64,000 bases of DNA from Halobaculum rubrum. GTDB lineage: Archaea; Halobacteriota; Halobacteria; Halobacteriales; Haloferacaceae. A model generated the notes under the pieces. It had not been told where the DNA came from. It searched no databases and saw only the letters and a program-made list of their open reading frames with translations. Positions within the stretch are counted from its first letter, which is position 1, and the number at the start of each line of letters is the position of its first letter. Where the stretch lies: the NCBI RefSeq assembly GCF_019880225.1, contig NZ_CP082284.1:2294001-2358000 (forward strand), in the 5' to 3' direction. Both the position numbers and the translations under genes were made by a program. Below, piece by piece: positions 26,150 to 34,787 of the stretch.

Positions 26150-26896
26150 ATGCCACAACCCGGCAGCGAAGGAATCTGGCTGTGGATCGGCACGCTCGGA
26201 ATGTTCTTGGGGATGCTGTACTTCATCGCCAAGGGCTGGGGCGAAACTGACCGTCGACGACAGGAGTTCTATATCGTCACGATATTCATCACCGCCATCG
26301 CGTTCGTGAACTACCTCGCGATGGCGCTCGGGTTCGGCATAACGATCGTCGAACTCGGCGGTGAGGAAGTGCCGATATACTGGGCACGGTACACGGACTG
26401 GCTCTTCACCACGCCGTTGCTGCTCGTCGACCTGGGCCTGCTTGTGGGTGCAAACCGCAACGAGATCGGTTCGCTCGTCGGCCTCGACGTGCTGATGATC
26501 GGGACCGGCGCCGTCGCGACGCTGAGCCAGGGCGCGGGCGTCCTCTCGGTCGGGGCACGCCGCCTCGTCTGGTGGGGCGTCTCGACGGGCTTCCTGCTCG
26601 TGCTCCTGTACATGCTGTACGGCTCACTCGCCGACAAGGCCAGCAAGCTCTCGGGCGACGCGGCGTCGACGTTCAGCACTCTGCGGAACCTGATCGTCGT
26701 CATCTGGCTGATCTACCCGGTCTGGTGGATCGTCGGCACCGAGGGCCTCGGGCTCATCTCGTTGAACATCGAGACGGCCGGCTTCATGGTCCTCGACCTG
26801 GTCGCGAAGGTCGGCTTCGGGATCATCCTGCTGTCGAGCCGGAAGGTCCTCGACGCCGCCGGCTCGGAGACGGCTGACGCCACCGCGGCCGACTGA
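26150..26896 (+). CDS. bop: Bacteriorhodopsin (light-driven proton pump)
   Basis: A 248-residue seven-helix retinal protein of the plasma membrane that pumps H+ outward. All key residues are present: Arg80, the acceptor Asp83 in [12 protein letters not shown], the internal donor Asp94, Asp216 of the counter-ion pair, the retinal Lys220 in DLVAKVGFG, and the release-group Glu198 and Glu208 (bacteriorhodopsin Arg82, Asp85, Asp96, Asp212, Lys216, Glu194, Glu204). Leu in the position of bacteriorhodopsin Leu93 points to green absorption. The sequence resembles cruxrhodopsin/deltarhodopsin types more than archaerhodopsin. It has a short N-terminus ([10 protein letters not shown]). Expression should depend on Bat through the UAS at 26092-26107. 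Confidence 0.97.
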   Translation: MPQPGSEGIWLWIGTLGMFLGMLYFIAKGWGETDRRRQEFYIVTIFITAIAFVNYLAMALGFGITIVELGGEEVPIYWARYTDWLFTTPLLLVDLGLLVGANRNEIGSLVGLDVLMIGTGAVATLSQGAGVLSVGARRLVWWGVSTGFLLVLLYMLYGSLADKASKLSGDAASTFSTLRNLIVVIWLIYPVWWIVGTEGLGLISLNIETAGFMVLDLVAKVGFGIILLSSRKVLDAAGSETADATAAD

Positions 26897-27062
26897 TCGG
26901 CCCGGCGCCGACGCCGTCGACCGCACCGACTTCGACTGATCGCCGTCGACCGCATCGGCTCCGAGGGGTCGCCGCCGGAGTACCCCGGCGCCGACGCGAC
27001 CCGACGACCCGCGGCGACGACCGTGCGCCGACGGAACCCACATCGATGACACACCACCGACC

Positions 27063-27878
27063 ATGACGACCGTGCTCACGTATCTCCAGTTCCACCTCGC
27101 GTTCCTCGTGCCGGCCGTGCTGGCGTTGACCGCGACCGGGTTCGTGAGTCGCTCCCACATTGGGGCGCCACGCGCGGTCGGGGACAGTGCGGTCGCGCGG
27201 TCCGGCTACGGGCGGCGCTACTGGACCGGCGTCGCGGTCGTCACGCTCGTGGCGCTCGCGTACACCGTCCCGTGGGACAACTACCTCATCGCCGTCGGGG
27301 TCTGGGGATACGGCGAGGGCGCGACCCTCGCGACCCTCGGCCACGCGCCCGTGGGCGAGTACCTGTTCATCCTCGTCCAGCCGTGGCTGACGGCGCTGTG
27401 GCTCTCGCATCTCTCGATCCCGTCGGCGTGGCCCAGAGCCGACCGTCCGGTCGTCACGCGGGTCGCCGGCGTTGGGCTGGCGGCGGCGATCGGGGTCGGC
27501 GGGTGGGCGATGCTCGGCACCGACGCGACGCTGTACCTCGGCGCGATCGCGGCGTGGGCGGCCCCGGTGTTGGCCCTGCAGTGGGCCGTCGGCGCCCCCC
27601 AGCTGTGGGCTCGGCGCCGCCTCGTCGCGCTCGCGACGCTGATCCCGGCGCTGTACCTGTGTGTCATCGACCGCGTCGCCATCGCCATGGACATCTGGAT
27701 CCTCTCGGAGCGGTACACGACCGGGATCGAGATCGCCGGGCTCCCCGTCGAGGAAGCAGTGTTCTTCCTCGTGACGAACCTGTTCGTCGTGCAGGGGCTC
27801 GTGCTGTTCCGGTGGGTTATCGACCGGTGGGTCGACGGCGATTCAGTGGGCGACGGATCGGCCGACGCCGCCAGGTGA
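27063..27878 (+). CDS. crtY: Lycopene beta-cyclase CrtY
   Basis: A 271-residue integral membrane protein with about seven hydrophobic helices. It has the duplicated lycopene-cyclase-domain signatures (PWDNYLIAVGVWGYG with PVGEYLFILVQP, and MDIWILSERYTTGIEIAGLP with VEEAVFFLVTNL), as in the fused CrtYc-Yd type. It closes both ends of lycopene to give beta-carotene, the precursor of retinal. Its position 166 bases after bop links it to the chromophore supply. The beta-carotene-cleaving Brp/Blh is not seen in this window. ATG 27063 begins the first helix. Confidence 0.92.
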   Translation: MTTVLTYLQFHLAFLVPAVLALTATGFVSRSHIGAPRAVGDSAVARSGYGRRYWTGVAVVTLVALAYTVPWDNYLIAVGVWGYGEGATLATLGHAPVGEYLFILVQPWLTALWLSHLSIPSAWPRADRPVVTRVAGVGLAAAIGVGGWAMLGTDATLYLGAIAAWAAPVLALQWAVGAPQLWARRRLVALATLIPALYLCVIDRVAIAMDIWILSERYTTGIEIAGLPVEEAVFFLVTNLFVVQGLVLFRWVIDRWVDGDSVGDGSADAAR

Positions 27879-27924
27879 TCCACCGAGGGCAGCGTTCGTC
27901 TTTGCTCCCGCCGACGGTCACCCG

Positions 27925-28329
27925 ATGTCCGCCGGTGTCGACGCCCTGTACACCGCTTCCGCCGAGACGGAGCCGATGGTCGAACACCGACAGCATCGCG
28001 CTCGTCCCCGGCGGCGTCGAGGGCGACCGCTCACCCCGGGTAGCTGGGTACTACGCCCCGTTCGACGGCTATCCGGTCACGCCCGTCGACGCCACGGTCC
28101 CGGAACCGACCCGCCGCGACCTCGGGATCGACCTCACCGACGGGTGACATCGCCGCAACGTCCCCGTCCGCGGCGCCGGTCACGACGGGGGTGGGATCGC
28201 TCGGGCGTCGACGGGACGGCGCGGGGGCATTCGTGCGGAGGTCGTCGAGTCCGGCCCGGTCGCCGTCGGCGACGGGATCGAGGTACTCGAATCCGACCCG
28301 CGATCGGTGGGTCACACGATCGCCGAGCA
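27925..28329 (+). pseudogene. Decayed MOSC-domain protein
   Basis: Pieces of a MOSC (molybdenum-cofactor sulfurase C-terminal) domain can be read in order but not in one frame. First is VDALYTASAETEPM (from ATG 27925). Then, shifted, come NTDSIALVPGGVEGDR and VAGYYAPFDGYPVTPVDA up to LGIDLTDG. An in-frame TGA (28145-28147) follows, where family members usually have an Arg codon, then HRRNVPVRGAG, a gap, and RAEVVESGPVAVGDGIEVLE. One frameshift, one stop and an internal deletion mean no functional product. The intact family includes proteins that handle sulfur or molybdenum cofactor. Confidence 0.7.
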
Positions 28330-28454
28330 GTCGGGGAGTCACACGGCGAGTGACGCGTCGCGCCCACGGCGACCCGGAGGACGCCCTCGGAATCCGTGCG
28401 ACCGTCCCGCACGACCGGACTGCCACTATTGCCCGGCCCACCGTTCGTGTTAGT

Positions 28455-29615
28455 ATGTCACACTATCTCACGAGACGACGCCTACTCGGGTCCCTCGGAC
28501 TCGCGGGTGTCGCAGCCGTCGCGGGATGTCTCGACAGGGTTCCCGGACGCGGGGCCGTCCCCGTCGGGACCGATGGCGCCTCGGGGCCGCCGTCGCGTGA
28601 CGGAACGCTGTATCAGCCCTGGCCGCACGACCGGCTCCGGGAAGCGACAGTCAGCGGCGGCCCGGACAAAGACGGGATCCCGTCGGTCGACGACCCCTCG
28701 TTCGCGCCCGCCGGTGAGGTCCCCCTCGCGGACGACGAGGTGGTGTTCGGCTACGCCGGCGAGGCGGACGTGAAGGCGTACACCCAGCGCGTGCTCGTCT
28801 GGCACGAGATAACGAACGACACGCTCGACGGGACGCCGGTCGCGGTCACCTACTGTCCGCTCACGGGGACCGCCATGGGGTTCGAGCGCGGCGACACCAC
28901 CCTCGGCGTCTCCGGAAAGCTGGTGAACAGCAACCTCGTGATGTACGACCGCGCGACCGACTCCCGGTGGCCGCAGGTGCTCGCCACCGCCGTCGACGGT
29001 CCCCGCGAGGGCGACCAGCTCCGGGAGGTCGGGCTGACGTGGACGACGTGGGGACGGTGGCGCGAGGCGCACCCCGACACCGAAGTGCTCACCGAGGACA
29101 CCGGCTACGCCAAGCGCTACGGCTCGGACCCCTACGGCAACTACAACCCCACGAGCGGCTACTACGGCGGCGGCCGGACGCTGTTCTCGCCGCTCGACGA
29201 GGGCTGGGCGGCGACCTTGGACGAGCCCAAGCGCGTCGTGATCGGGGCCCGCACGGCCGACCGCGCGGTCGCGTTCGACAAACCCACGCTCCGGGAGAAG
29301 CGGGTGCTCGAAACCGACGGCGGTGGTGCGAACGGCGACGGTGGGAGCGACACCGGCGGGGCCGATGGAGGTGACGGCGACGCCGGAGCCGACGCCGACG
29401 CTCTCCTTGCGGTGTACGATCCGGGTCTCGATACGGGGTGGGTGTACCGGTCCGGCGGGGAGAGCGTCGAACCGGACGACGACCGCGAGGGGCTGTTCGT
29501 CGTCGACGGCGAAACGCACCGCGCGGGCGATCTGCCGCTGGAGCGGATGTACGCTCTCGACGCCATGTGGCACGCGTGGGGCGGGTTCTATCCGGAGACC
29601 GCGTATGTCGCGTGA
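28455..29615 (+). CDS. DUF3179 secreted protein with Tat/lipoprotein signal
   Basis: A 386-residue protein with a twin-arginine signal (TRRRLLGSLGLAGVAAVAGC, Arg pair near 7-9) and lipobox Cys, so it is exported folded and probably lipid-anchored. The mature part shows the DUF3179 pattern: VVFGYAGEADVKAYTQRVLV, VTYCPLTGTAMGFER with a conserved Cys, SGKLVNSNLVMYDRATDSRW, and the final YALDAMWHAWGGFYPET. A Gly/Asp-rich insert occupies about 285-315. The function of DUF3179 is unknown; a metal or redox role is only speculation. The last 11 bases overlap the next gene, so the two are probably an operon. Confidence 0.85.
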   Translation: MSHYLTRRRLLGSLGLAGVAAVAGCLDRVPGRGAVPVGTDGASGPPSRDGTLYQPWPHDRLREATVSGGPDKDGIPSVDDPSFAPAGEVPLADDEVVFGYAGEADVKAYTQRVLVWHEITNDTLDGTPVAVTYCPLTGTAMGFERGDTTLGVSGKLVNSNLVMYDRATDSRWPQVLATAVDGPREGDQLREVGLTWTTWGRWREAHPDTEVLTEDTGYAKRYGSDPYGNYNPTSGYYGGGRTLFSPLDEGWAATLDEPKRVVIGARTADRAVAFDKPTLREKRVLETDGGGANGDGGSDTGGADGGDGDAGADADALLAVYDPGLDTGWVYRSGGESVEPDDDREGLFVVDGETHRAGDLPLERMYALDAMWHAWGGFYPETAYVA

Positions 29616-30252
29616 GCACGGGGGCGGGGGATCGCGCGGCCCCGCCGCCGTCGCGATGACGGCGCTAGCGCGGACCCGTCGGGGGCTGGTCGCCGCGCTC
29701 GCCGACCGCGTCGCGGCGGCGGTACTGGTCGCGTCCACGGTCGGCTACGCGCTGGTGTACGCCGTCGCCGTCCGCGACCTCGGCGTCGCCTCGCGGGCAA
29801 CCCGTGGGGGCGGGGAGGGCCTCGTGTCCGCGACCGTCGTCGCGACGCCGCTGACGCGCGCGCTCTCGGGGGAGGGGGTCGCGCTCGTCGCGCTCGGTCC
29901 CGTCGAGTACCTGTTCGTGCCCGCGACGCTCGCGGTCGCAGTCGCCATCGGTCTGCTCGTGGGCACGAACCTGGCGCTGTCGACGCTGGCGTGGCGGCGG
30001 CCGGCCGTCTGCGACATCTCGCCCGCGTCGGGGCTCGCGGCCGGGCTGCCGGCGCTGCTGTCTGGGACGGCCTGCTGCGGGCCGCTGGTGTTCATCGTGC
30101 TCGGGCTGCAGGCGACCAGCGCCGCGTTGACGGCGATCGCGTGGCTACGGCCCGCCTCGGTTCTCCTGCTCGTCGCCTCGCTGTTGTGGGCAGGGTGGAA
30201 CCTCGACGTCCGGGCCTCCGGCTCCTCGGGGACGATGCTTTCGGAGATGTAG
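29605..30252 (+). CDS. Integral membrane protein with Cys-Cys motif
   Basis: A 215-residue protein with five or so hydrophobic segments. Between two of them is SGTACCGPLVFIVLGL, a Cys-Cys-Gly-Pro turn inside a membrane helix, reminiscent of mercury- or metal-transport proteins but too little to assign one. The ATG at 29605 lies inside the end of the DUF3179 gene (11-base overlap). Translational coupling and a shared membrane/cell-surface job are likely. A longer in-frame start is antisense-like and rejected. Confidence 0.7.
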   Translation: MSREHGGGGSRGPAAVAMTALARTRRGLVAALADRVAAAVLVASTVGYALVYAVAVRDLGVASRATRGGGEGLVSATVVATPLTRALSGEGVALVALGPVEYLFVPATLAVAVAIGLLVGTNLALSTLAWRRPAVCDISPASGLAAGLPALLSGTACCGPLVFIVLGLQATSAALTAIAWLRPASVLLLVASLLWAGWNLDVRASGSSGTMLSEM

Positions 30253-30402
30253 GCGGTCACCGTCCAGTCGGAGTCGTCGACTTCCTCGCTGGCCTTCGGG
30301 TCCATCGCCGCCGGTACGGTCAAGCGCGAGGAGTGGAGGCCGAGCGGGACCCCACACACCCCGTCGGACTACTCGGGAGGAGGTCCCGACGGTTCGCTCC
30401 GG

Positions 30403-31641
30403 CTATGCCGGATCGAACAGCGTCTCGCCGTCGACCATGTGCTCCTCGACGGCGTCCATGTCGAGCGTGACGCCGATCCCGGGCTCCTCGGGGATCGTGA
30501 TGTAGCCGTCCTCGATGACGTCCTCCTCGACCAGGTCCTCCCACCAGCCGAGCTCGTAGGAGTGGTACTCGACGGCCAGCGAGTTCGGGATCGCCGCGCC
30601 GACGTGCGCGCTCGCCATCGTCGCCACCGGCGAGGAGACGTTGTGCATCGCGACCGGGACGTAGTACTGGTTGGCCACGTCCGCGATCTTGCGGGTCTCG
30701 CGCATCCCGCCGACCTTCGGCATGTCGGGCGCGACGATGTCGACCGCCTGGTTCTCGATGAGGCGGCGCTCCTCGGTCACGCGGTAGCGGTTCTCGCCGA
30801 CGGCGATCGGCGTGACCGTGGACTTGGTGACCTCCTCCTGCACTTCGAGGTTCTCCGGCGGAACCGGGTCCTCCAGCCACCACACGTCGTACTCCTCGAT
30901 GGCGTCCGCGAGGCGCTTGGCGCTGCCGCCGGAGAACGTCCAGTGGCAGTCGAACGCGACATCGGCCTTGTCCTTCACGCGCTCGGTGACCGCCTTGACG
31001 ATCTCGACCTTGTGGCGGATCTCGCCCGGACGGAGGTGGCGGTTCGCGCGGTCCTTCTCGAGGCCCGACGGCACGTCGAGGTCGAACTTCAGCGCGTCGT
31101 AGCCCAGCTCGTCGACGACGCGCTCGGCCTCGTCGGCACACGCCTCGGGGTCGGCCTCCTCCTCGGTGTGACAGTCGCAGTAGACGCGCATCTCGTCGCG
31201 GTACTTCCCGCCCAGCAGTTGGTAGGCGGGCACCTCCAGGATCTTGCCCGCGAGGTCGTGCAGCGCGACCTCGATGCCCGAGATGGCGGTGACGGTCACT
31301 CCTTCGACCGACCCCTCGCCGGACATCTTCTGGACGAGGTGCTCGTACAGCCTGTCGATGTCGAGGGGGTTCTCCCCGACGAGGAACGGCGTCATCCGCT
31401 CGATGAGTTCCGGGACGCCCGCGCCCCAGTACGCCTCCCCGGTTCCGACGATGCCCGCGTCCGTGTACACGCGCACGAGCGTCCACGGGAAGTTCCCGTC
31501 CACCATCGTGCACTGCACGTCCGTGATCTCGACGTCGCGGCCGCCGCCTCGCTTCGCCGTCGCGCCCATCGTCCCGGCGGACAGCTCCCGCATCGTGTAC
31601 TCCGCGTTCGGGTCGTGGAGCGAGTCGTAGTTCCGGCTCAT
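30403..31641 (-). CDS. gnaD: Enolase-superfamily sugar-acid dehydratase (gluconate dehydratase-like)
   Basis: A 412-residue mandelate racemase/muconate lactonizing enzyme-family dehydratase. It has the N-terminal capping domain (EITDVQCTMVDGNFPWTLVR) and the barrel: LKFDLDVPSG with the Lys/Asp region, the metal-ligand strand VAFDCHWTFSGG, WWLEDPVPPEN and PIAVGENRYR ligands, and VAMHNVSSPVATMA with the catalytic His. In haloarchaea such enzymes dehydrate gluconate (semi-phosphorylative Entner-Doudoroff) or xylonate. The opening SRNYDSLHDPNAEYTMREL suggests the gluconate type, but the substrate is inferred. The start at 31641 is leaderless behind a TATA-like element. Confidence 0.75.
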   Translation of the reverse strand: MSRNYDSLHDPNAEYTMRELSAGTMGATAKRGGGRDVEITDVQCTMVDGNFPWTLVRVYTDAGIVGTGEAYWGAGVPELIERMTPFLVGENPLDIDRLYEHLVQKMSGEGSVEGVTVTAISGIEVALHDLAGKILEVPAYQLLGGKYRDEMRVYCDCHTEEEADPEACADEAERVVDELGYDALKFDLDVPSGLEKDRANRHLRPGEIRHKVEIVKAVTERVKDKADVAFDCHWTFSGGSAKRLADAIEEYDVWWLEDPVPPENLEVQEEVTKSTVTPIAVGENRYRVTEERRLIENQAVDIVAPDMPKVGGMRETRKIADVANQYYVPVAMHNVSSPVATMASAHVGAAIPNSLAVEYHSYELGWWEDLVEEDVIEDGYITIPEEPGIGVTLDMDAVEEHMVDGETLFDPA

Positions 31642-31660
31642 GTGTACTGAGTTTACTCGC

Positions 31661-31671
31661 AATAGTGTAAA
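31661..31671 (-). promoter_or_regulatory. TATA box for the dehydratase gene
   Basis: TTTACACTATT on the minus strand is centred 25 bases before the ATG at 31641, which supports that start and leaderless transcription. Confidence 0.5.
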
Positions 31672-31756
31672 GGTTGGTAGTCGATTCGACGACGCCGTCG
31701 GTCCGTCTCGGCCGGACGCGACATCCGGCGACTGCCGCTGACCGACCGTCACGGCA

Positions 31757-31981
31757 TCAGCGTCCGCCCGAGGCCCGGACCAGCTCCACCGCGCGGTAGG
31801 AACCGTACGAGAGCGCGACGAAACCGAGGGCGAACACGACGGCGCCGGCGGCGATCCCGAAGTCGCGCCAGACGACGTTGACGAGCACGAGCAGCAGGTA
31901 GACGAGCGCCGCGAGCGCGGGGATCCCGAGGATCGCCGCGACCAGCGACTTGGTGTCGTCGTACGGCCGGCGGGATGCCAT
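31757..31981 (-). CDS. Small two-helix membrane protein
   Basis: A 74-residue protein with two transmembrane helices (about 13-38 and 41-65) and short charged ends (MASRRPYDDTKSL and YRAVELVRASGGR). No family was recognised. It is separated by 54 bases from a secreted-protein gene on the same strand and may belong to that transcript. Confidence 0.65.
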   Translation of the reverse strand: MASRRPYDDTKSLVAAILGIPALAALVYLLLVLVNVVWRDFGIAAGAVVFALGFVALSYGSYRAVELVRASGGR

Positions 31982-32035
31982 ATCGACCCGTGGGGTCGGC
32001 TCCGAAAAAACGGCGTCGGTGGCAGGGCGTCGACG

Positions 32036-32542
32036 CTATTCGGACGTGTTCGTGGCGGTGCCGGTCGTGGTGGTCGACGTATTCGTCGTCTCGCTGTCGT
32101 CGTCCGTCGCGGACGGACAGTGTGCCTTCGGGGCGACCGTCCGTGTGACCGTCACATCCAAGCCGTCGGCCGTTACCGCGACGGTGACGGTATCGACCGA
32201 GGACGAGAACTGTTCCTTGAACCGTTTGTCTACGCCGGGACCCAGATCGCCGCCGGCCGGCTGACCGTTGCCCGTCCGAACCGCGTCGTCGCTCGTGATC
32301 TCCTCGACGGTCAGCCTCTCTGTGTAGCGGTTCGTCACCCACACGCGAACCGGCGACGCGCCGTTGCCGGAGTTGCTGTTCGATATCTCGCAGGCGACGA
32401 CGCCCACGTACGCCTCGTCGTTCTCGACGACGTTGACGGAGACCGTCCGGTCCGCCTCGACGGCGGAGAATCCGGTGGTCCCGACACTCAGGCCCGTGAC
32501 GATCACGACCAGCAGCGCGAGCCTGAGCGCGGTTCCCCTCAT
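32036..32542 (-). CDS. Secreted TasA/DUF1102-like protein
   Basis: A 168-residue protein with a cleavable signal helix (about 5-24). It is followed by the motif TGFSAVEADRTVSVNVVEND, which it shares with three proteins at 33542-36347, then a beta-rich domain (VRVWVTNRYTERLTVEEI) and a Thr/Ser/Asn-rich tail that could be glycosylated. Two Cys (in VACEISN and APKAHCPS) may pair. It follows a winged-helix membrane protein gene by 3 bases on the same strand. It belongs by sequence to the surface-protein family of this island; a fibre or matrix role is inference. Confidence 0.72.
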   Translation of the reverse strand: MRGTALRLALLVVIVTGLSVGTTGFSAVEADRTVSVNVVENDEAYVGVVACEISNSNSGNGASPVRVWVTNRYTERLTVEEITSDDAVRTGNGQPAGGDLGPGVDKRFKEQFSSSVDTVTVAVTADGLDVTVTRTVAPKAHCPSATDDDSETTNTSTTTTGTATNTSE

Positions 32543-32545
32543 GAG

Positions 32546-33160
32546 TCAATCGAGCTCCGGCGGTTCGGTGTCACTCCCGAGCTTCATGTCTGACGAGTAG
32601 TAGCGGTTCGCGGCCGCCGAGACGGTGAAGGCGACGACGACGAACGCGAACCACCCGAGGTCGGGGACGAGCGTGAACGGAAAGGCGTTCACCCACACGG
32701 CCGCCAGCAGCGCCGCGGAGACGCCCGAGAGCCCGAGGTAGTACTCGCTCCACGGGATCTCCCTGCCTCGGACGACGTCGAGGTAGATCTCGACGTCCTC
32801 CAGCGCGGGCGTGGCGTCGACGGTGCCGCGGTCCTTGTCGAACTCGACGAGCCCCGCCTCGTCGAGCCGCGGGAGGTGCGACTGCTGGAGCGCGGTGTAC
32901 ACCCGCTTGCGCTCGTCGTAGCTCACCTCCGCCACCTCGATACCGTTCTCCCACGCGGCCACGCGCTCGGAGAGATCGCCGAGCTCGTGGGTCCGGTCCT
33001 CCTCGCCCGCGATCGCGTGAAGGGCATGCCGACGCCGCGGGTTCGCGAGGACGTCGAAGATCTCGTCCTCGGAGACGCCGGGCGAGTCCGCCTCCTCGTC
33101 CCCGGGCCCCACTGGCTGTACGGCGGAATCGGCCCCACCAGACATCCTCGTTCCCGACAT
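32546..33160 (-). CDS. Winged-helix regulator with two membrane helices
   Basis: A 204-residue protein. Residues 30-110 are an ArsR-like winged helix of the haloarchaeal type (EIFDVLANPRRRHALHAI, then LQQSHLPRLDEAGLVEFDK). Two C-terminal transmembrane helices (about 143-185) follow a WSEYYLGL segment. It is probably a membrane-tethered transcription factor. It is the first gene of a two-gene unit with a secreted protein and faces the surface-protein cluster across a 381-base region, so it is a natural candidate regulator of the island. Met6 is an alternative start. Confidence 0.75.
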   Translation of the reverse strand: MSGTRMSGGADSAVQPVGPGDEEADSPGVSEDEIFDVLANPRRRHALHAIAGEEDRTHELGDLSERVAAWENGIEVAEVSYDERKRVYTALQQSHLPRLDEAGLVEFDKDRGTVDATPALEDVEIYLDVVRGREIPWSEYYLGLSGVSAALLAAVWVNAFPFTLVPDLGWFAFVVVAFTVSAAANRYYSSDMKLGSDTEPPELD

Positions 33161-33541
33161 AATGTCTACATATGTCTGACACCTAGCTGCAGATAAGTGT
33201 GTTCGTTATTTTCGTTTGTCATCACGCGGTCGAATTAATTTATATGAGGACAGTATCCGGAGTGGTAACTCGGTTTTATTTCTCGTTTCTCGACGCGATT
33301 TCTCCGGATGACCACGTTCTCAATCGCGGCCTGAGCTGTCGGATCGCGGTTCGGGAGCGTCTCTACGTCGGATCTCGTAGATCGGCGCGTTCGGGTCGAT
33401 ATCGCGGTCCGTTCGCCGCCTCAGCGTCGGCGTGTCGGTGTCACAATCCGAACCTGATGTCGCTCAGTCACGTCAATACAGTAATGTCCCCCGTGGTATG
33501 GGTGAGTGAGCACACCCCCGAAACGGTGTGCGTGAACGACT
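33161..33541. promoter_or_regulatory. AT-rich divergent control region of the surface-protein island
   Basis: No gene is seen in these 381 bases. AT-rich patches include ATTAATTTATATG (33235-33247) and, on the minus-strand side, CATATGTAGACATTATG just before the winged-helix gene. GTCAATACAGTAATG (33470-33485) sits ~60 bases before the first surface-protein gene. The length and low GC suggest regulated promoters in both directions. Confidence 0.45.
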
Positions 33542-34117
33542 ATGCAACGGCGAAAGTTCATCGCAAGTGTTGGATCGCTCGCGGCCGGCTCGGCCGCTGC
33601 AGTAGGTACCGGCGCGTTCACGAGTGTGACCGCGGATCGTGGTCTGAGTATCGAAACTGCGGGAGACGCGAACGCCTTCCTCAGTATCACGAAGGCCGAA
33701 GACGGTGACGGGAACACGTACGCGAACGCAAAGGAGTACGTCGAGATCGACAACGGGCAGGTCAGCCTTGACTTCACCCAAGCTGACGACAATTCATTCT
33801 CGTCGGCGTCAGGGATCAACAAGAACGCGAAAACGGTCTTCGATCGCCTGCTCGACGTAACGAACAACGGGACTCAGGACGTTGAATTCTGGATCGAATC
33901 CGACCTGGTCGCATCCAATGGAGGATTCCTGGGGATTTACTCCGAAGACGACGACAAAGGTACCGGATTCGACGTCGACGGCAGCGGAAACTGGGGCAAG
34001 GTTACTCTCACCCCCGGCGAGACCCTCGAAGACATCGGCGTCTACATCCCGGCAGGAGTCTCTCCGTCCGAAGTTCAGGGAGGGACCATCACCTTCAAAG
34101 CCGACAGCGGGAACTAA
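33542..34117 (+). CDS. Secreted TasA/DUF1102-like protein (Tat-type signal)
   Basis: A 191-residue protein with a twin-arginine-like signal (QRRKFIASVGSLAAGS), then the family motif TGAFTSVTADRGLSIETAGD near residues 23-42. The mature domain is beta-rich and acidic (FDRLLDVTNNGTQDVEFWIE, then LTPGETLEDIGVYIPAG), as in the camelysin/TasA-like immunoglobulin-type subunits. It is less GC-rich than neighbours. It is followed 26 bases later by a paralogue; with the signal peptidase downstream it may form a surface fibre. Confidence 0.75.
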   Translation: MQRRKFIASVGSLAAGSAAAVGTGAFTSVTADRGLSIETAGDANAFLSITKAEDGDGNTYANAKEYVEIDNGQVSLDFTQADDNSFSSASGINKNAKTVFDRLLDVTNNGTQDVEFWIESDLVASNGGFLGIYSEDDDKGTGFDVDGSGNWGKVTLTPGETLEDIGVYIPAGVSPSEVQGGTITFKADSGN

Positions 34118-34143
34118 CACGAACTCCCCTCACCATCTAAATT

Positions 34144-34716
34144 ATGAAGCGGCGTAGATTACTAACTAGTCTCGGAACGCTCGTTGGTGGAACGAGCCTT
34201 GCGCTCAGTACTGGGGCGTTCACCAGTGTCAGCGCTGAACGCTCGGTCTCCGTCGACGTCACCGACGACGCCTACGCGTTCCTCAGGCTGAACGAGCGTG
34301 GCCGTGGTGAACGGTCCGAGATCGACGGTGGCACTCTGAAGTTCAATATTCCCGGTGACGATGAGGACGGCTATCCGAGCGGGAATCCGACGGACCCAGA
34401 AGGTCTCGGTACGGACTCAGTCTACCGCTTCGGTCAGGACGCGGAAGGCGGCGAAACGGGACTGTTCGGAATCACAAACCACGGGACGCAACCCGTCAAG
34501 GTGTACAGTACGCAGTCCTCGACCAGCAACGAGCCGTCGGTCACGATCTTCGACGTGGAGACGGGTAACCTGTTGACTGAGAACGATCCCTCAGATCCGC
34601 TCGGTGTCGGCGATCAACTCCTCTGTGGGCTGGAGATCGACACCTACGGCGTCCCCGTCCAAGCCGAGGAATACGATGTGTCGTTGATGATCAATGCTGT
34701 CGCGACAGACGACTGA
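34144..34716 (+). CDS. Secreted TasA/DUF1102-like protein (paralogue)
   Basis: A 190-residue paralogue of the upstream gene: Tat-like signal (KRRRLLTSLGTLVGGTS), motif TGAFTSVSAERSVSVDVTDD at about 23-42, then AYAFLRLNERGRGE and a beta-rich acidic domain (LFGITNHGTQPVKVYSTQ, later YDVSLMINAVATDD). One Cys (LLCGLE). Members of this family appear in clusters with signal peptidases in haloarchaea. Tandem arrangement suggests major and minor subunits of one structure. Confidence 0.78.
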   Translation: MKRRRLLTSLGTLVGGTSLALSTGAFTSVSAERSVSVDVTDDAYAFLRLNERGRGERSEIDGGTLKFNIPGDDEDGYPSGNPTDPEGLGTDSVYRFGQDAEGGETGLFGITNHGTQPVKVYSTQSSTSNEPSVTIFDVETGNLLTENDPSDPLGVGDQLLCGLEIDTYGVPVQAEEYDVSLMINAVATDD

Positions 34717-34787
34717 GTAGCTAACAAACCCACATCGGCTCCACGGCGGTTCGATTCCGCCGGTGGGTTTCCGACCGACCACCCGAA

